DNA from: Acidisoma cellulosilyticum
GTDB lineage: Bacteria; Pseudomonadota; Alphaproteobacteria; Acetobacterales; Acetobacteraceae
Direction of reading: 5' to 3'
Length of the DNA stretch: 64,000 nt
NCBI RefSeq assembly: GCF_020621385.1
Contig: NZ_JAESVA010000002.1
Span: forward strand, 806,001-870,000
This document shows positions 17,186 to 25,905 of this stretch, piece by piece. The notes beneath the pieces were generated by a model, which was not told where the DNA came from, did no database searches, and saw only the letters and a program-made list of their open reading frames with translations. The position numbers and the translations under genes are program-made. Every line of letters begins with the position of its first letter. Within the stretch, counting starts at the first letter, position 1.

Positions 17186-19057
17186 ATGCCCTTTCCGACC
17201 CCCCACGCCGCTCTGGCGCAGGCCCTAGAGGCTCGCGGCTATTCCGAACCGACCTCTGTCCAGGCCGCTATTCTGGCAGCTGAACCCGGCCGGGACCTGC
17301 TTGTCTCCGCCCAGACCGGTTCTGGCAAGACGGTCGCCTATGGCCTTGCCTTCGCCGAGACGCTGTTCGCCGGTGCCGAGCATCTGCCCCAGGCCGGCGC
17401 GCCGCTGGCCCTGATCATCGCGCCGACCCGCGAATTGGCCCAGCAGGTTCACGCTGAGCTGACCTGGCTTTATGCCGAGGCCCGCGCCCGCATCGTGTCC
17501 TGCGTCGGTGGCATGGATGCCCGCACCGAGGCCCGTGCGCTCGCGCGCGGTGCCCATATCGTGGTCGGCACCCCCGGCCGCCTGAAGGACCATCTGGAGC
17601 GCCGTCAGCTCGATTCCTCACAACTGCGTGTGGTCGTGCTGGACGAAGCGGATGAGATGCTCGATCTCGGCTTCCGCGAGGAGCTGGAATTCATCCTCGA
17701 CGCGGCCCCGGCCGAGCGTCGCACCCTGCTGTTCTCGGCGACCATCGCGCGTGAAATCGCGAATATGGCGCGCCGCTTCCAGAAGGACGCGCTGCGCATC
17801 GACACCGTCGACCGCAGCCAGCCGCATGCCGATATCGAATACCGCGCCATGAAGATCGACCCGAGCCTGGTCGAAGCGGCGACGGTGAACACGCTGCGCC
17901 TGATCGACAGCCCGGCCATCATCTTCTGCGCCCGTCGCGACGGCGTGCGCACCATGACGGATGCGCTGAACGCACGCGGCTTCAATGCCGTGGCGCTGTC
18001 CGGCGAATTGTCGCAGCAGGAGCGTAACAACGCGCTGCAGGCCGTGCGTGACGGCCGCGCCCGCGTCTGCGTCGCGACCGATGTCGCGGCCCGCGGCCTC
18101 GACCTGCCGGAACTCGGCCTCGTCATCCACGCCGATCTGCCGACGAATAAGGAAACGCTCCTTCACCGTTCCGGCCGCACCGGCCGTGCGGGTCGCAAGG
18201 GCATCTGCGTGCTGATGGTGGCGCATTCGCGTCGCCGCCGGGCCGAGATGCTGATCAACACCGCCGGCATCACGGCGCGGTGGAGCACGGCGCCCTCGGC
18301 CGCGGAAATTCGCGAGCAGGACCAGCAGCGCCTTCTGAACGACGCCATCATCTCCGAGCCGACGGCCGAGGATGACGCGGCTTTGGCCTATCAGATGGCC
18401 GAGCGTTACGGCGCCGAAGCCATGGCTGCTGCCTTCATTCGTGTGCGCCGCCAGTCCCTGCCGGCGCCGGCCGATATCGAAGGCGCGCGTCCCGGCTTCG
18501 AGGAGGCCCGTCCCGGCTTCCGCGAGCGCGACCGCGAAAAGGCGCCGCGCGACTACAGCGAACGCCGCGAACGCAATTTCGACCGCGCCCCCGATCAGGG
18601 TGGCGAAGGTCCGCGCGCGAATTTCTATGAGAATGCCGGCGAGCCGATGGTGTGGTTCCGCACCAGCGTTGGCCGCAGCAAAAAGGCCGATCCGAAGTGG
18701 CTGCTGCCGCTGATCTGCCGCCTCGGCACTGTCACCAAAAAAGATGTCGGCGCGATCCGCATCACCGATCATGAGACGCGGTTCCAGATCAGCGCGGCGG
18801 CCTCCGAAGCCTTCATGGCCTCGGTCGGCGAAGCCGGCGACAACGAAATCCGTATCGAGCATGCCGACGGCCCGCCGGCGGCGGAAAGCCCCCGCCCGCG
18901 CGGTGACTTCAACCGCAGCAGCCGTCCGCCGCGCCGCGATGGCGATCGCCCCAGCGGCGACCGTCCGGATTACGCCGCCCGCAAGCCCAGCTTCGGCAAG
19001 GGCCCGGGTGCTGGTGGCGGCTATAACCGCTCTGTCCGCACCCGCGCCAAGGGCTGA
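17186..19057 (+). CDS. DEAD-box ATP-dependent RNA helicase with DbpA-type RNA-binding domain (DeaD/CsdA-like)
   Basis: A 623-residue RNA helicase. Core motifs run in order: Q motif region EPTSVQAAIL, Walker A AQTGSGKT at 42-49, PTRELAQQ at 80, TPGR at 129, DEAD at 153-156, SAT in LLFSATIAR, and motif VI HRSGRTGRAG. After a charged linker (about 420-500) comes a DbpA-like RNA-binding fold (VWFRTSVGRSKKADPKWLL...KKDVGAIRITDHETRFQI), and then an arginine- and glycine-rich tail with RPPRRDGDRPSGDRP. This order matches DeaD/CsdA proteins used in ribosome assembly and cold adaptation. The ATG at 17186 is chosen because the helicase homology starts there; the frame is open upstream and an ATG at 17147 is possible. 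Confidence 0.9.
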   Translation: MPFPTPHAALAQALEARGYSEPTSVQAAILAAEPGRDLLVSAQTGSGKTVAYGLAFAETLFAGAEHLPQAGAPLALIIAPTRELAQQVHAELTWLYAEARARIVSCVGGMDARTEARALARGAHIVVGTPGRLKDHLERRQLDSSQLRVVVLDEADEMLDLGFREELEFILDAAPAERRTLLFSATIAREIANMARRFQKDALRIDTVDRSQPHADIEYRAMKIDPSLVEAATVNTLRLIDSPAIIFCARRDGVRTMTDALNARGFNAVALSGELSQQERNNALQAVRDGRARVCVATDVAARGLDLPELGLVIHADLPTNKETLLHRSGRTGRAGRKGICVLMVAHSRRRRAEMLINTAGITARWSTAPSAAEIREQDQQRLLNDAIISEPTAEDDAALAYQMAERYGAEAMAAAFIRVRRQSLPAPADIEGARPGFEEARPGFRERDREKAPRDYSERRERNFDRAPDQGGEGPRANFYENAGEPMVWFRTSVGRSKKADPKWLLPLICRLGTVTKKDVGAIRITDHETRFQISAAASEAFMASVGEAGDNEIRIEHADGPPAAESPRPRGDFNRSSRPPRRDGDRPSGDRPDYAARKPSFGKGPGAGGGYNRSVRTRAKG

Positions 19058-19080
19058 GGAACGTCCAAGCAATGATCGAG

Positions 19081-19105
19081 GCTGGGCTTCAACGCGAAGC
19101 CCAGC
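19081..19105 (+). terminator. Hairpin after the RNA helicase gene
   Basis: GCTGGGCTTC at 19081-19090 pairs perfectly with GAAGCCCAGC at 19096-19105 across a 5-nt loop, 24 bases past the helicase stop. No T-run follows, so it may stabilise the 3' end rather than terminate on its own. Confidence 0.55.
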
Positions 19106-19222
19106 ACTCGACATAGCCGATGTTCACGTTATGTTTGATTCCACGCCTTGAATGGAATAGCATGCGGAGCGTGATGTCGATGCTGCGGTGACGCTGGCCC
19201 GACAAGACGCAGCAGAGAAGGA

Positions 19223-19291
19223 ATGGGGATCATGAGGGAAACCTCTGGCTATACGCCCGTCTTCCAGATGCCGAAGCCGCCGCCGCGCTGA
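19223..19291 (+). CDS. Possible small protein (19-22 residues, proline-rich end)
   Basis: In the 236-bp gap between the helicase and the next gene a short frame reads MGIMRETSGYTPVFQMPKPPPR and stops three bases before the convergent gene's stop at 19294. AGAAGGA sits directly before the first ATG (19223) and 9 bases before the second (19232), so the second is the likelier start, giving 19 residues. There is no homology evidence. The match between ribosome-binding site and start is the only support. Confidence 0.25.
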   Translation: MGIMRETSGYTPVFQMPKPPPR

Positions 19292-19293
19292 GT

Positions 19294-20145
19294 TCAGCTA
19301 TTCGGCAGGCGGCGCTTCGCGCGCGGTAACAGCACCTTCGGTTCGTAGTCGATCGTCTCCGCTAGAAGCCAATGAGCATGCTCCAACCGCCGCCCTTCTT
19401 CATCCGGCGATTGCGGCGTTGGTTTAGAGTCATCCTTCAGGGATTGGATATAGACCCCGTAGATCCGAAGCGTCTCGCGCAGCGGACCTTCAAGCACGCC
19501 AAAGACATCATCCATGGCGATATAGTCTTTGCGCGCCAGAAACCCTAAATTTTCGAGCCTGAGAAGAAATTGCCGCAAGGCAAGCATCGACGGATAGTTT
19601 GCAGGCCATGACCTGATAATATGGTTGACGTAGGTGCCGATGGAATCGGGCTCATCCTGCTTCGGCACTCCGCCGAAATAGACGATGTAGCGCTCGGTCA
19701 ATTCCAGGGTCAGCGTTTCGATGGCCTGAAAGTCAGCAACCATTCCCTCAAAAAGCCCGATATAGGTTTCGCCTTTTGAGCTTTTTTCCGCTGATTTTCG
19801 TTGCTCCTCCACCGATCTGAGCTGGTTCCAGGCGATGAGAAGCGCGATCACCGTGATGATCGGCATCAGGATGTTAGCGACGTCATAGACAATATCGAGA
19901 TCGAATTTCTCGTCCGCGCTATTGCCCGTCAAAGTCCAGGCAATAAGTCTGAACGCGTCCATGACGAGCGCGACGATGACAATGGCAAAGATGAGGAACG
20001 ACAGGGCCAGACAAACGCCCCAGATTTTTTCGCTCCATCGTGGATCTCTCCACGCGGTTTTAACCGCATCCCACACCATCGCGGGCTCTATGACTTGAGA
20101 CGATGTGACAACGGGCGCACCCCAAATCCGCCTGTGTTGTTGCAC
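19294..20145 (-). CDS. Two-helix membrane protein of unknown function
   Basis: A 283-residue protein with two predicted transmembrane helices (about 43-70, VCLALSFLIFAIVIVALVMDAF; and 88-105, VANILMPIITVIALLIAW). A basic/glutamine-rich coil (NQLRSVEEQRKSAEKSS) and a mostly helical cytosolic domain of about 160 residues follow. The layout (helix pair, coil, then a domain counting residues such as LTERYIVYFGGVP) resembles DUF4760-like proteins of unknown function. The first start is a GTG at 20145 without a clear ribosome-binding site; an ATG at 20079 is an alternative. Codon use is less GC-biased than in neighbouring genes and the gene stands alone, which fits acquired DNA. Confidence 0.65.
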   Translation of the reverse strand: MQQHRRIWGAPVVTSSQVIEPAMVWDAVKTAWRDPRWSEKIWGVCLALSFLIFAIVIVALVMDAFRLIAWTLTGNSADEKFDLDIVYDVANILMPIITVIALLIAWNQLRSVEEQRKSAEKSSKGETYIGLFEGMVADFQAIETLTLELTERYIVYFGGVPKQDEPDSIGTYVNHIIRSWPANYPSMLALRQFLLRLENLGFLARKDYIAMDDVFGVLEGPLRETLRIYGVYIQSLKDDSKPTPQSPDEEGRRLEHAHWLLAETIDYEPKVLLPRAKRRLPNS

Positions 20146-20191
20146 TTATGAGTAGATTTTTAAAGCGCGGTCTTGCTCGCATTTTCACATA

Positions 20192-20227
20192 AAAAACGCG
20201 CCGGGGATTTCTCCCCGGCGCGTTTTT
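20192..20227 (-). terminator. Bidirectional intrinsic terminator
   Basis: A 16-bp perfect stem (20192-20207 with 20212-20227) of AAAAACGCGCCGGGGA type with a TTTC loop and A/T runs on both sides. It lies 17 bases beyond the stop of the minus-strand binding-protein gene and ends the ABC importer operon. Confidence 0.9.
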
Positions 20228-20244
20228 GTGGGAGCGGCTGGCGC

Positions 20245-21243
20245 TTATTTGTCGATGAAGGACGGGTCGATGACGTCCGGATAGGTGATCGGCATTTTGA
20301 TCGTGGAGAGCTTGCCCCAGATCTGCAGGCCGAGCTTCATGACGTCCTGAGCCTGGCCCGGCGCCGCGAGCGTGCCGAAATAGCTCTTGTTCATGGCAGC
20401 GGTGTAGAAGTTCACGCCACCGGCGGCGGAGGCGAAATCAGCCGGCTTGGACAGATAGCCGCCGACGCTCTTCGCCATATCGGCATAGGCCTCGTCCGGA
20501 TGGGCCTTGGTGTAATCCACGGCTTCCAGAATGCCGTCGACCAGCGCCTGCACATCCTGCGGGTCGTTCTTGATGGTGTCGCACCGCAGCACCAGCACGT
20601 CGAGGATAACGCCCGGCGTGGCAGCCGAGCTGATCAGCACCTTGCCCTTGTTGTGTTCCTTGACGAAGGACAGGTTCGGCTCCCAGGTCACGGCGGCGGG
20701 GATGCGGCCCGCGATGAAGGCGGCGGCCGCGTCATCGGCCGTCATGTTCACGACCTTGAAGTCGCTCTGCGTCATGCCCTGCTTGCTGAGCAGATAATTG
20801 AACCAGAACTGGCTGGTGGAGCCTTCGTTCATGGCAATCGTCTTGCCCTTGAGGTCGGCGATACTGTTGACGCTGTCACCCGTCACCATGCCGTCGGCGC
20901 CATGGCTGTCATCCAGCGCCATCACCGTCTTGAAGCAGAATTCCGGCGAGCGATATTTCAGGATCTCGTCCAGCGTCACCGCCGTGCCCTGAATCTGTCC
21001 CGCCGCCATGGCACCCATGGAAAGCGAGCTGTCGCTCACGATCGTCAGCTTCGCGTCCAGCCCGCGCTTCTTGAAGAAGCCCATGTCGCGCGCCAGGAAG
21101 ATCGGGCCGTAGCCGACCCAGACGGTCATGGAGAGCTGCAACTTGCCGGCTTCGGCGGGCTTCGCGACGCCGACGGTAGCCGCCGCCGCCAGCACCAGGC
21201 CCATGGCCGCACCCGCGTAACGGCGCCAGTTCGGGATCTTCAT
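20245..21243 (-). CDS. ABC importer substrate-binding protein, nitrate/sulfonate/taurine (TauA/SsuA) type
   Basis: Periplasmic binding protein of 332 residues. AAGGAG lies 7 bases before the ATG at 21243, which fixes the start. A signal peptide (about 1-32, ending PAEAGK) is followed by LQLSMTVWVGYGPIFLARDMGFFKKRGLDAKL, the typical opening of TauA/SsuA-like (NMT1-like) domains. ADLKGKTIAMNEGSTSQFWFNYLL and PAAVTWEPN mark the ligand cleft. It is the last gene of a permease-ATPase-binding-protein operon. The divergent deacylase and DUF1028 genes suggest an acylated nitrogen compound rather than taurine, but this is inference. Confidence 0.88.
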   Translation of the reverse strand: MKIPNWRRYAGAAMGLVLAAAATVGVAKPAEAGKLQLSMTVWVGYGPIFLARDMGFFKKRGLDAKLTIVSDSSLSMGAMAAGQIQGTAVTLDEILKYRSPEFCFKTVMALDDSHGADGMVTGDSVNSIADLKGKTIAMNEGSTSQFWFNYLLSKQGMTQSDFKVVNMTADDAAAAFIAGRIPAAVTWEPNLSFVKEHNKGKVLISSAATPGVILDVLVLRCDTIKNDPQDVQALVDGILEAVDYTKAHPDEAYADMAKSVGGYLSKPADFASAAGGVNFYTAAMNKSYFGTLAAPGQAQDVMKLGLQIWGKLSTIKMPITYPDVIDPSFIDK

Positions 21244-21314
21244 CGAAGTCGTCTCCTTGATTGCTTGGTCAAAAGGGTTGCGGCGGGAAGGCTCGCGGAC
21301 AGCATGATGACGGA

Positions 21315-22127
21315 TCAATGATCCTCGTCGATCTCGTCATGCAGCAGACCGAGAATTTGGCGTTTGATGGCGATGAAGTCAGGGTCAAGCATCATGTCCA
21401 GCGAACGCGGACGCGGAATGTCGATCTTGACCGTCGCCTTCATGCGGCCGGGACGTGCCGTCATGACATGCACGCGGTCGCCGAGGATGATGGCCTCGTC
21501 GATATCATGCGTCACGAAGAGCACGGTCTTATGGCTGTGATCCCAGACACGCAGCAGCAGCTTCTGCATGGTGGCGCGCGTCTGACTGTCGAGCGCGCCG
21601 AAAGGCTCATCCATCAGCAGGACCTTGGGGTCGTTCGCCAGCGCGCGGGCAATGGCCACGCGCTGCTTCATGCCGCCCGACAGCTGCTTCGGGTAATGGT
21701 TGCCGAACTGCGCCAGTCCCACTTCATTGAGATAATAGCTGACGATCTCGCGCCGCTCGGCCGCCGGCATGCGCCGCCGCTTGAGGCCGAATTCGATATT
21801 CTCGGCGACCGTCAGCCAGGGAAACAGCGTGTAGGCCTGGAAGACCATGCCACGATCGCGGCCCGGACCATCCACTTCCTCGCCACCGACGATAATCTCC
21901 CCACCCGTCGATTCCAAAAGCCCGGCGGCCAGATAGAGCAGGCTGGACTTGCCGCAGCCGGAGGGGCCGACGATGACGGCGAATTCCTTCTCCCGCACGT
22001 CCAGCGACACGCGGTCCAGCGCGAGGACGGAACTGGTGCCGCTATTGTAGCGCAGCTCGACCGAACGCGCCTCCAGAAGCGGGGCGCCGGCGATCTCCGT
22101 GACGGGCTTGTTCATGACCGCGCTCAT
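21315..22127 (-). CDS. ABC importer ATPase, TauB/SsuB type
   Basis: ATP-binding subunit of 270 residues: Walker A GPSGCGKSS, Q-loop VFQAYTLFPWLTV, signature [19 protein letters not shown], Walker B VLLMDEPFGALD and the H-loop FVTHDIDEA. The ATG at 22127 overlaps the permease stop by ATGA; a GTG nine bases upstream also lies in frame. All nucleotide-binding residues are intact. It pairs with the permease upstream and the binding protein downstream. Confidence 0.9.
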   Translation of the reverse strand: MSAVMNKPVTEIAGAPLLEARSVELRYNSGTSSVLALDRVSLDVREKEFAVIVGPSGCGKSSLLYLAAGLLESTGGEIIVGGEEVDGPGRDRGMVFQAYTLFPWLTVAENIEFGLKRRRMPAAERREIVSYYLNEVGLAQFGNHYPKQLSGGMKQRVAIARALANDPKVLLMDEPFGALDSQTRATMQKLLLRVWDHSHKTVLFVTHDIDEAIILGDRVHVMTARPGRMKATVKIDIPRPRSLDMMLDPDFIAIKRQILGLLHDEIDEDH

Positions 22128-23014
22128 GCTGCCCACCCTGCCGTCTTGGCCCGCAGAAGCCGGAAGAAACTATCGGTGATCAGGCCCAGGATGCCGATGA
22201 TGCCGATGGCCAGGAAAATCTTGTCCACCTGAAAGCCGCGCATCGCCTGCATGCTCATATAGCCAAGACCGCTATCGGCCGCGACGAGTTCCGCGACCAC
22301 GAGATAGGTCCAGGCCCAGCCCATGGTGATGCGCAGCGTATCGATGATGCCGGGCTTGGCCGCCGGCAGAATGACATGCGTCAGCACGTCGCGCCGGGAG
22401 GAGCCCAGTGTATAGGACGCGTTGAGCATATCCTCCGGCACCGCGCGCACACCGTCCATGATCATGACCAGCTGCTGGAAGAAGGTGCCGAAGATGATGA
22501 TGGCGACGCGCTGCGACAGGCCGAGGCCAATCCACAGAATGAACAGCGGCACGAAGGCCGTGACCGGCAGGTAGCGAATGAAATTGACCAGCGGCTCCAG
22601 CGCCGCCTGAACGATGCGGAAGGTGCCCATCAGCAGGCCGAGCGGCACGGCGACGACGGAGGAGATGATGAAGCCGAGCAGGATGACCTCGATCGAGGAC
22701 CACATATTCGGCCAGATCGTCCCGTCCGACACCATCGAAATGCCGCGCTCGATCACGGCTGAGGGTGACGGCAGGAAAATGTCCGGCATGACGCCGCCAT
22801 AGGTCAGCAGCGACCAGACGCCGAGGACGATGGCCCAGACGACCAGGCCGGCAATTAGCGCGGCGCGGGCCGAGATGGGCGCGCGTGGTGTCAGCGCACG
22901 ATCGACGAAGCCACGGCGGCGCTTCGGCCGCGACGGTGTCACGCTGGCCGCGCCAGGGAGGGAGGCAGCGCCCGAACCGCCATCGGCGGGCGCGAAGGTT
23001 TTATCGAATCTCAT
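22124..23014 (-). CDS. ABC importer permease, TauC/SsuC type
   Basis: Inner-membrane subunit of 296 residues. A basic, proline-rich leader of about 55 residues (PSRPKRRRGFVDRALTPRAP) precedes the first helix, longer than usual for TauC. The permease core has PSPSAVIERG, VAVPLGLLMGTFR, RYLPVTAFVPLFILWIGLGLSQR and the coupling loop NASYTLGSSRRDVLTHVILPAAKPGI. The start at 23014 (MRFDKTFAP) leaves 80 bases for two divergent promoters toward this operon and the M20 deacylase at 23095. Confidence 0.88.
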   Translation of the reverse strand: MRFDKTFAPADGGSGAASLPGAASVTPSRPKRRRGFVDRALTPRAPISARAALIAGLVVWAIVLGVWSLLTYGGVMPDIFLPSPSAVIERGISMVSDGTIWPNMWSSIEVILLGFIISSVVAVPLGLLMGTFRIVQAALEPLVNFIRYLPVTAFVPLFILWIGLGLSQRVAIIIFGTFFQQLVMIMDGVRAVPEDMLNASYTLGSSRRDVLTHVILPAAKPGIIDTLRITMGWAWTYLVVAELVAADSGLGYMSMQAMRGFQVDKIFLAIGIIGILGLITDSFFRLLRAKTAGWAA

Positions 23015-23094
23015 GAACCATCCCACGCAAGAACCGTTCCAACCCGCAGCGGCAGGCTGGCGCACCGCGCCATAAAGGATGCTAAAAACTTGCC

Positions 23095-24228
23095 ATGACA
23101 AACACTATCGAAACCTTGAGCGCACTCGTCGGCTTTCCGACCTTGGCCGGCGGTCCGAACCTGGACCTGATGGGCTGGTTGCAACAGCGCCTCTCTGACT
23201 TAGGCGCTCACGTTCGCGTTATGCCCGGAACCGATGCGAACCGGATCAACCTTTGGGCAAAACTCGGGCCGGACGGACCGGACGGCATCCTGCTCTCGGC
23301 GCATGAGGATGTCGTGCCGGTCGCGGGACAAGCCTGGACCACCGACCCGTTCCGGTTGAGGGAGGGTGACGGCAAGCTGTTCGGGCGCGGTTCCGTCGAT
23401 ATGAAGGGCTTCCTGGCTTGCATGGTGACGGCGGCCGAAACCGCCAGCCGGTTGACGCTGCGGCGTCCGCTGCATCTGGCCATTTCCCATGACGAGGAAA
23501 TCGGCTGCGTCGGCGTCCGCCCGATGCTGCAGGCCATGGCGGCCGAAGGGTTCCGGGCGCGCGCCTGTATCGTCGGCGAACCGACCGGCCTTGTCATCGC
23601 GACCGGGCATAAGGGCAAGGTCGCTGTGCGCGTCACCTGCCAGGGACAGGCCGCGCATTCCGCCAATCCGGGTCTCGGCGTCAATGCCATCGGCATGGCG
23701 GCGGCGATGGTGGCCGAGGTCGAGGCGGTGGCGGCCTGGCTTGCCGAACAAGGCGTGCGGGACAAGGCCTATGCCGTGCCGCACGGGACCGCGCAGGTCG
23801 GCACCATCAGCGGCGGCACCGCGCTCAACATCGTGCCGGCGGAGGCGAGCCTGGCGTTCGAAATCCGCTTTCCGGCCGGCGAGGATTACGAAGCGCTGCT
23901 GATCCGTCTGCGCGACCGCGCAGCTGCCATTGCCGCCGCACGCGGCGGTGCGATCAGCATCGCGGTCACCAATGCCTATCCGGGCCTGGCCGAGCCCGAA
24001 ACCTCACCCGCCGTCGCACTCGCGACCTTGGCCGGCGGTTCGACCCATTTCACGAAACTCGATTTCGGCACGGAAGCCGGCTTGTTCCGCGACATGCTCG
24101 GTCTGCCGAGCGTGGTCTGCGGGCCCGGCTCCATCGACCGCGCCCATAAGCCGGACGAGTTCATCACGCGGGATGAACTCGCGGCCGGCGATGCGTTTCT
24201 GACGCGCGTGGTGGAAAGTCTGGTTTAG
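23095..24228 (+). CDS. argE: M20-family amidohydrolase, acetylornithine deacetylase (ArgE) type
   Basis: A 377-residue zinc-dependent deacylase. Metal ligands are seen in LLSAHEDVVPV (HxD) and GRGSVDMKGFLACM, the catalytic glutamates in SHDEEIGCVGV, and the later ligand in CIVGEPTGL. The dimerisation domain carries GKVAVRVTCQGQAAHSANP. ArgE converts N-acetylornithine to ornithine in arginine synthesis, but here the gene is divergent from a TauABC-type importer and near a DUF1028 gene. A catabolic deacylase acting on an imported N-acyl compound is therefore an alternative. Its stop overlaps that of the convergent HAD gene by 4 bases. Confidence 0.82.
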   Translation: MTNTIETLSALVGFPTLAGGPNLDLMGWLQQRLSDLGAHVRVMPGTDANRINLWAKLGPDGPDGILLSAHEDVVPVAGQAWTTDPFRLREGDGKLFGRGSVDMKGFLACMVTAAETASRLTLRRPLHLAISHDEEIGCVGVRPMLQAMAAEGFRARACIVGEPTGLVIATGHKGKVAVRVTCQGQAAHSANPGLGVNAIGMAAAMVAEVEAVAAWLAEQGVRDKAYAVPHGTAQVGTISGGTALNIVPAEASLAFEIRFPAGEDYEALLIRLRDRAAAIAAARGGAISIAVTNAYPGLAEPETSPAVALATLAGGSTHFTKLDFGTEAGLFRDMLGLPSVVCGPGSIDRAHKPDEFITRDELAAGDAFLTRVVESLV

Positions 24229-25049
24229 GACTTCAGAACATAGGTGCGGATGGCATCCGCCCAGCCCGGGCCGTCATTGTCGCCGGTCACCACCATCGAC
24301 GCTGCCTTCACGCTCTCGGCCGCATTGCCCATGGCGATGGAAAGGCCTGCGATCTTCAGCATCGGCACATCGACATTCATGTCGCCCAGGCAAGCCATCT
24401 CCTCCGGCGTCACGCCCGCGATCCTGGCGAGGGCCAGCGCCGCATGGCCCTTGTTCGCGTCCATATGGGTGACATCGCAATAATAGGGCGAGGATCGGTT
24501 GACCGAGGCCTGGCCGTGCAGATTGGCCTGCAATTCCTCCTCCACCCGGCCGACGAGATCGAAATCCTTCGACGAGGACATGATCTTGTTGGTGTTCGAC
24601 AGGTAAGGGCTGAAATCCTCGACGACGGTGAAGGTATTGCGCGTCACCTCGGCCTCATGCGCGACATAGGGGCCATTGGCGCTTTTCACATACCAGCCGT
24701 TGCCGGCGAAAACCCAGACATCCAGCCCGGCGGCCGTCATGTGGTCCACCGCCACGCGGGCGGCGTCCTCCGGGATCGCCAGCTCATCCAGAATGGTCTT
24801 GTTGTCGGCGGCGACGATCTGGCCGCCATTGAAACCGGCATGGGGCGTCGTGATGCCCAGCGGCTCCAGATACATTTCCATGCCGCGCGGCGGCCGGGAG
24901 GAGGCGAGGCAAAGCACGATGCCTGCGGCCTTCAGCTCCTGCGCGGCCTTGATGGTTTCCGGATGCAAGGTCTTGTCCTTGCGGACCAGCGTGCCGTCGA
25001 CATCCGTGACGACGAGGCGGATGGGTTTGGAGAGAGTAATGTCGGTCAT
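24225..25049 (-). CDS. Cof-type HAD-IIB phosphatase
   Basis: A 274-residue haloacid dehalogenase-superfamily phosphatase. Motif I is VVTDVDGTLV (nucleophile and acid Asp), motif II lies in CLASSRPP, and motif IV in ACLGDMNVDVPML with the metal-binding aspartates, followed by IAMGNAAESVKAAS. The large cap between about 85 and 190 is of the IIB class, as in Cof/YbiV sugar-phosphate phosphatases. GGAGG six bases before the ATG fixes the start. Substrate unknown. Confidence 0.88.
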   Translation of the reverse strand: MTDITLSKPIRLVVTDVDGTLVRKDKTLHPETIKAAQELKAAGIVLCLASSRPPRGMEMYLEPLGITTPHAGFNGGQIVAADNKTILDELAIPEDAARVAVDHMTAAGLDVWVFAGNGWYVKSANGPYVAHEAEVTRNTFTVVEDFSPYLSNTNKIMSSSKDFDLVGRVEEELQANLHGQASVNRSSPYYCDVTHMDANKGHAALALARIAGVTPEEMACLGDMNVDVPMLKIAGLSIAMGNAAESVKAASMVVTGDNDGPGWADAIRTYVLKS

Positions 25050-25124
25050 GCTGGCCTCCGGGGGAAAGATCGCGACAAAGAGAGAGGCTTGCGGCCGCAG
25101 GGTCAAGGCGGGCAGGAATGACAT

Positions 25125-25799
25125 ATGACATTCTCCATCGCTGCCCGCTGTGCGACGACCGGCCGCTTCGCGGTCGCCGTCGCCTCCTCCTCCCCCGCCG
25201 TCGCCGCCCGCTGCGCCTATGCCCGCGCCGGCGTGGGTGCCGCGACCACGCAGAACATCACCGACCCGAGGCTTGGACCGAAAGCGCTGGACCTTATGGC
25301 GCTTGGCGCCGACGCGGCCGCGGCCCGCGCGGTTCTGGTCGCGGTGACGCCCCATATCGATCACCGTCAGCTGACCATGATCGATGCCCAAGGCCGCACC
25401 GCCGTCTTCTCGGGTAGCGGCACGCTCGGCACCCACGGAGAGGCCGAGGGACAGGATGTCGTTTCGGCGGGCAATCTGCTCGCCAATCCCGACGTGCCGC
25501 AGGCGATCGTCGCGGCTTTCGAGGCGAGCGCAGGCCAGGACCTGGGCGACCGTATCATCGCCGCCATGGCGGCCGGATTGGCAGCCGGTGGCGAGGCCGG
25601 GCCGATCTTTTCCGCCGGCATGCAGATGGTGGGCGAGGTTTCCTGGCCGATTGCCGATCTGCGGGTCGACTGGCATGAGACGCCGATCGCCGAACTCGGC
25701 CGGCTCTGGAATATCTACAAGCCGCAGATGGAGGCCTACGTCACCAGGGCGCTGAACCCGGTGGCGGCGCCGTCCTACGGCGTTCCCGGCGACGAATAA
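25125..25799 (+). CDS. DUF1028 family protein (Ntn-hydrolase-like fold)
   Basis: A 224-residue DUF1028 protein. It begins MTFSIAARCATTGRFAVAVASSSPAVAARCAYARAGVGA; the residue after Met is Thr. The family's conserved blocks follow: ATTQNITDPRLGPKALDL, a Gly-rich segment FSGSGTLGTHGEAEGQDVVSAGNLLAN, and DLRVDWHETPIAELGRLWNIY. DUF1028 genes are frequently found beside M20 deacylases and ABC importers, as here, but no reaction is proven. AGGA lies 7 bases upstream of the ATG. It is divergent from the HAD phosphatase. Confidence 0.85.
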   Translation: MTFSIAARCATTGRFAVAVASSSPAVAARCAYARAGVGAATTQNITDPRLGPKALDLMALGADAAAARAVLVAVTPHIDHRQLTMIDAQGRTAVFSGSGTLGTHGEAEGQDVVSAGNLLANPDVPQAIVAAFEASAGQDLGDRIIAAMAAGLAAGGEAGPIFSAGMQMVGEVSWPIADLRVDWHETPIAELGRLWNIYKPQMEAYVTRALNPVAAPSYGVPGDE

Positions 25800-25905
25800 C
25801 GCCGCAGCGTTTGGCAGCCTCCCGTCCGCTCAGGCTTTATTTCCGCGCGGATGGGCCAAACTCTGCGGCATAGGAAAGACCTCTTGTGTCAGGAGACGGC
25901 TGCCC

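Noticed and set aside
23095-24228. Idea that the ArgE-like enzyme has lost a metal ligand (HED instead of HTD)
   Set aside because: The ligands are the first and third positions of HxD, both present; the middle residue is variable, so the site looks intact.
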